Shown here: positions 62,067 through 64,000 of the stretch, piece by piece
Position numbering within the stretch: position 1 is the first letter of the stretch
Layout: each line of letters opens with the position of its first letter
From: Flagellimonas onchidii
GTDB lineage: Bacteria; Bacteroidota; Bacteroidia; Flavobacteriales; Flavobacteriaceae
Direction: 5' to 3'
DNA length: 64,000 nucleotides
Assembly (NCBI RefSeq): GCF_004804315.1
Contig: NZ_SRXX01000001.1
Location: 372,001 to 436,000 of the forward strand
Position numbers and translations under genes: made by a program
Notes under the pieces: model-generated
What the model was told of the DNA's origin: nothing
Database searches by the model: none
What the model saw: only the letters and a program-made list of their open reading frames with translations

Positions 62067-62744
62067 TCAAGGAGTACTATTACTTACCTGAAGCAGTTTT
62101 CCATTATAAAGTTTATGTCCCGTTAAGGTAAAATCTTTGATATAGGTCGCCATCTCCAAGGCAGTAACTGGTGCCTGGTAGCCCGGAAAGGCTTCAGCCA
62201 ACATTTCGGTCTGTACGGCACCAATGGCCAAAACGTTAAAACTGGGGCCTGTTTCTTTAAATTCCTCCGCCCAAAGTTCGGTTAAGGTAATTACTGCCCC
62301 TTTACTGGAACTATATGCTGAAAGTCCCGGAAATTTCATACTTCCTTGGACACCGCCCATAGAGCTAATGGTCACCACATGCCCGGTCTTGCCCATTTTT
62401 GGGAGCACTGTTCGCGTCATTTCGGCCACTCCGAACACATTTACTTTGTAAACTTCCTCAAATTCCGAAGGAGAAGTTTCTAAAAAAGGCTTGTTCAACA
62501 AACTTCCAGCATTATTTATCAATACGTCAACCCCACCCCATTGTTGGAGAAAATCAGTTACTTTTTTAAAATCACTGGGATTTGATAAATCAAAAGGAAA
62601 GGTATGGACATTGGGTAGGTTTAAATTGCTGATGGGTGTTTCGTTCCTAGATAGGGCCAAAACCCGATGTCCTTCTTTCGCAAAAAGTTGCACCAACTCA
62701 AACCCAATACCCCTGCTGGTGCCTGTTATAATAATGTTTGACAT
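62067..62744 (-). CDS. SDR-family NAD(P)-dependent oxidoreductase
   Basis: Classical short-chain dehydrogenase of 225 residues: cofactor motif GTSRGIGFELV, NNAG in VLINNAGSLL, catalytic Ser in TISSMGG and YxxxK in LSAYSSSKGAVI, so the tetrad is intact, in contrast with the SDR gene at 28612. The C-terminus is short and lacks the usual IDGG motif. Substrate unknown. Same strand and 33 bp after the M28 peptidase gene. Confidence 0.92.
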   Translation of the reverse strand: MSNIIITGTSRGIGFELVQLFAKEGHRVLALSRNETPISNLNLPNVHTFPFDLSNPSDFKKVTDFLQQWGGVDVLINNAGSLLNKPFLETSPSEFEEVYKVNVFGVAEMTRTVLPKMGKTGHVVTISSMGGVQGSMKFPGLSAYSSSKGAVITLTELWAEEFKETGPSFNVLAIGAVQTEMLAEAFPGYQAPVTALEMATYIKDFTLTGHKLYNGKLLQVSNSTP

Positions 62745-62777
62745 ATTACGACTTCTTGACTGTGCTAGATTATTATT

Positions 62778-63809
62778 CTACTTTGAAGTAATCTTAATTT
62801 CTTGGGTTGGTGCATTGGCAATTCCTTCTAAGACTGGAATTATTTTGTTCACAAAGGCGGCCATATGTCCAAAATCCATCAGGTCAACTTCATCACCGAC
62901 CTTATGATAGTGCGCAAAGTTGGTAAAGTCAAAAGTACAGTAGGTATGGGATGGCACTCCAAACTGTTTATGAAATGGATAGTTATCCGAACGTTGGAAC
63001 AAGTTATATTCCTTTGCAGTTGGTAAAAAACCTACCAGATTTTCCTTAGCATATGTGTTGCTCACTTCCGCTAAGTTTGAATTGTCATATCCTGTGATAT
63101 ATACAAAATAATCTTTGCCTTTTAAAGGAACTCCAGTCATCTCAAAATTGAGCATTGTATATAAATTCAGGTCTTGCTCCTTCATTTTTTTAGCCAGATG
63201 CTCCGAACCTAACAATCCTTTTTCCTCAGCACTGAATAGGGCAAAAATCAAACTTCTTTTGTTGTTCTTTTTAGTTCCAAAATAACGGGCCAGTTCCATT
63301 ACGGTTGTGGTCCCCGAGGCATTATCATTAGCTCCATTTGCAATAAAGTCCCCATTTTCGGGAGCAATGGTCCCGATATGGTCATAATGTGCCCCTATCA
63401 CGATGTATTCCTTCTTCAAATCAGGGTCATTGCCCTCAACCACCCCCACAACGTTATAAGATGTTTTTTTGAAGTTGGAAAGTGTATCTAAATAGGAATC
63501 GAAATAGGGCTTTACCTGATAGCTCTTAAAATAATTTTTAATATAGTTGGCCGCCATTTCTATGCCTTCGCTGCCAGAATCCCGTCCTTTAAGATCGTCG
63601 GAAGCTAGATAATTCATAATCTCTCCGACACGATCAGCATCTGTAAAAGTAGTACCAGTAGCATCTACCGTTTTAACCGTGGGCTTTTCTTCAACTATTT
63701 TGCCTTGAACTCCATCAGGTCCTGCGGGTGAGGTTTTTGTTTCAACCAATTGGGTAGAACCACAACTTACTAAAAATAGGGCGCTGATAGCACAGCTCAG
63801 TTTTTTCAT
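62778..63809 (-). CDS. M28-family zinc aminopeptidase, lipoprotein
   Basis: 343 residues from the ATG at 63809; lipobox SALFLVSC (Cys16). The M28 domain (about 80-340) has metal ligands in VIGAHYDHIG (His, Asp-type), NGANDNASGTTTVMELA (bridging Asp), FALFSAEEKGLLGSEHL (catalytic Glu-Glu) and SDNYPFHKQFGVPSH, with the last ligand in FAHYHKVGDEVD. Periplasmic or surface peptide trimming is likely. A near-consensus -7 box (TATCTTTA, minus strand, at 63831-63838) stands before it. Confidence 0.92.
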   Translation of the reverse strand: MKKLSCAISALFLVSCGSTQLVETKTSPAGPDGVQGKIVEEKPTVKTVDATGTTFTDADRVGEIMNYLASDDLKGRDSGSEGIEMAANYIKNYFKSYQVKPYFDSYLDTLSNFKKTSYNVVGVVEGNDPDLKKEYIVIGAHYDHIGTIAPENGDFIANGANDNASGTTTVMELARYFGTKKNNKRSLIFALFSAEEKGLLGSEHLAKKMKEQDLNLYTMLNFEMTGVPLKGKDYFVYITGYDNSNLAEVSNTYAKENLVGFLPTAKEYNLFQRSDNYPFHKQFGVPSHTYCTFDFTNFAHYHKVGDEVDLMDFGHMAAFVNKIIPVLEGIANAPTQEIKITSK

Positions 63810-63841
63810 TGTTCTGTTTTTTGAATTTTTTAAAGATAAAA

Positions 63842-63864
63842 AAAGCATCCTAAAAGGATGCTTT
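63842..63864 (-). terminator. Terminator downstream of the E2 subunit gene
   Basis: Hairpin AAAGCATCC and GGATGCTTT with a 5-base loop; on the minus strand it is followed by a T-run, so it ends the 2-oxo acid dehydrogenase transcript before the M28 gene. Confidence 0.8.
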
Positions 63865-63881
63865 AATATTATTATGTTATA

Positions 63882-63904
63882 CACACTTCGACAAGCTCAG
63901 TGTG
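63882..63904. repeat. Short palindromic repeat CACACT...AGTGTG
   Basis: CACACT (63882-63887) and AGTGTG (63899-63904) with TCGACAAGCTC between. The TTCGACAAGCTCAG core is a sequence that recurs between genes in many flavobacterial genomes. Single copy in this window. Confidence 0.6.
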
Positions 63905-63915
63905 ACAATAAAAAT

Positions 63916-64000
63916 TTAGGCCAACATAGTCACTGGATTTTCCAAGTAAGCTCTCAATGTCTGTAAGAACTGTGCTCCTACAGCACCGTCAACGGTTCTA
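63916..64000 (-). CDS. C-terminus of a 2-oxo acid dehydrogenase E2 acyltransferase (partial)
   Basis: Open to the window edge; only the last 27 residues are visible (VDGAVGAQFLQTL, AYLENPVTMLA, stop). The TVDGAVGAQF and LENPVTML segments are the end of the catalytic domain of lipoyl E2 enzymes, here most like the pyruvate dehydrogenase dihydrolipoamide acetyltransferase of Flavobacteriia. The catalytic His and the lipoyl domain are outside the window. The terminator at 63842 follows its stop codon. Confidence 0.85.
   Translation of the reverse strand, partial: RTVDGAVGAQFLQTLRAYLENPVTMLA

Noticed and set aside
1..64000. CRISPR arrays, tRNA, rRNA, insertion sequences with transposase, or prophage genes
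   Set aside because: None was recognised on either strand; mobile-type signals are limited to short palindromic repeats and the small duplication at 53073.

Overview
The window is chromosomal DNA from a member of the Bacteroidota, most likely a marine Flavobacteriaceae close to Muricauda/Allomuricauda (the genus is an inference from gene content). Evidence: a SusC/SusD pair, type IX secretion (T9SS) genes, many lipoproteins, AT-rich DNA, starts without clear Shine-Dalgarno sequences, and several perfect TAnnTTTG boxes, the -7 element read by the Bacteroidota primary sigma factor. No rRNA, tRNA, CRISPR array, prophage or transposase gene was seen.

Layout. 1-9.7 kb: a plus-strand outer-membrane uptake locus (partial SusC-type receptor, SusD-type lipoprotein, surface lipoprotein, terminator), then a 1117-residue VCBS/ASPIC lipoprotein. 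9.7-14.3 kb: rlmB, a repeat-rich gap, a BspA-type surface lipoprotein broken by an in-frame TGA, a rhomboid protease and a REPIN-like palindrome pair. 14.3-23.3 kb: rarA, a minus-strand envelope operon (lipoprotein, DUF5723-like porin, secreted protein), a HAD nucleotidase, a deacetylase-like protein, radC, a DUF1569 protein and mpl. 23.4-28.2 kb: a T9SS operon (type B cargo, PorP/SprF, OmpA/PD40). 28.2-32.7 kb: cupin, SDR, DoxX, S9 peptidase, DUF4136 lipoprotein. 32.7-39.5 kb: obgE, a frameshifted GNAT gene, a hypoxanthine phosphoribosyltransferase-adenylate kinase fusion, purK-purE, a small membrane protein and an M3 peptidase. 39.6-42.1 kb: a GbsR/MarR regulator with an 11-bp palindromic operator, followed by a membrane-protein operon with a related operator. 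42.2-50.5 kb: ECF sigma factor with a small Cys-rich partner, UbiA-like protein, gcvP, then a ketosynthase III, methyltransferase, glycosyltransferase and 2-hydroxyacid dehydrogenase run. 50.5-53.3 kb: a decayed accessory island with a twice-frameshifted lipoprotein metallopeptidase, a small lipoprotein and a truncated tandem copy. 53.4-64 kb: a PafA-type phosphatase, MlaE/MlaF-like transporter, DUF389 protein, mannose-1-phosphate guanylyltransferase, SprT-like protein, a RadC-like protein with an unusual tail, a TPR metallopeptidase, SDR, M28 peptidase and the C-terminus of a 2-oxo acid dehydrogenase E2.

The most unusual signals are regulatory and degenerative. Two broken lipoprotein genes (11.06 kb and 50.7 kb) share upstream ATYCGTCAA-like direct repeats with an exact 21-bp period, the geometry of LytTR-type response-regulator sites. 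The first of them also has a 10-bp tandem duplication in its start region whose copy number would switch the reading frame. The GbsR operator pair, the domain fusions (HPRT-adenylate kinase; JAB with an Rpn-like tail) and the palindromic repeat pairs also deserve follow-up.
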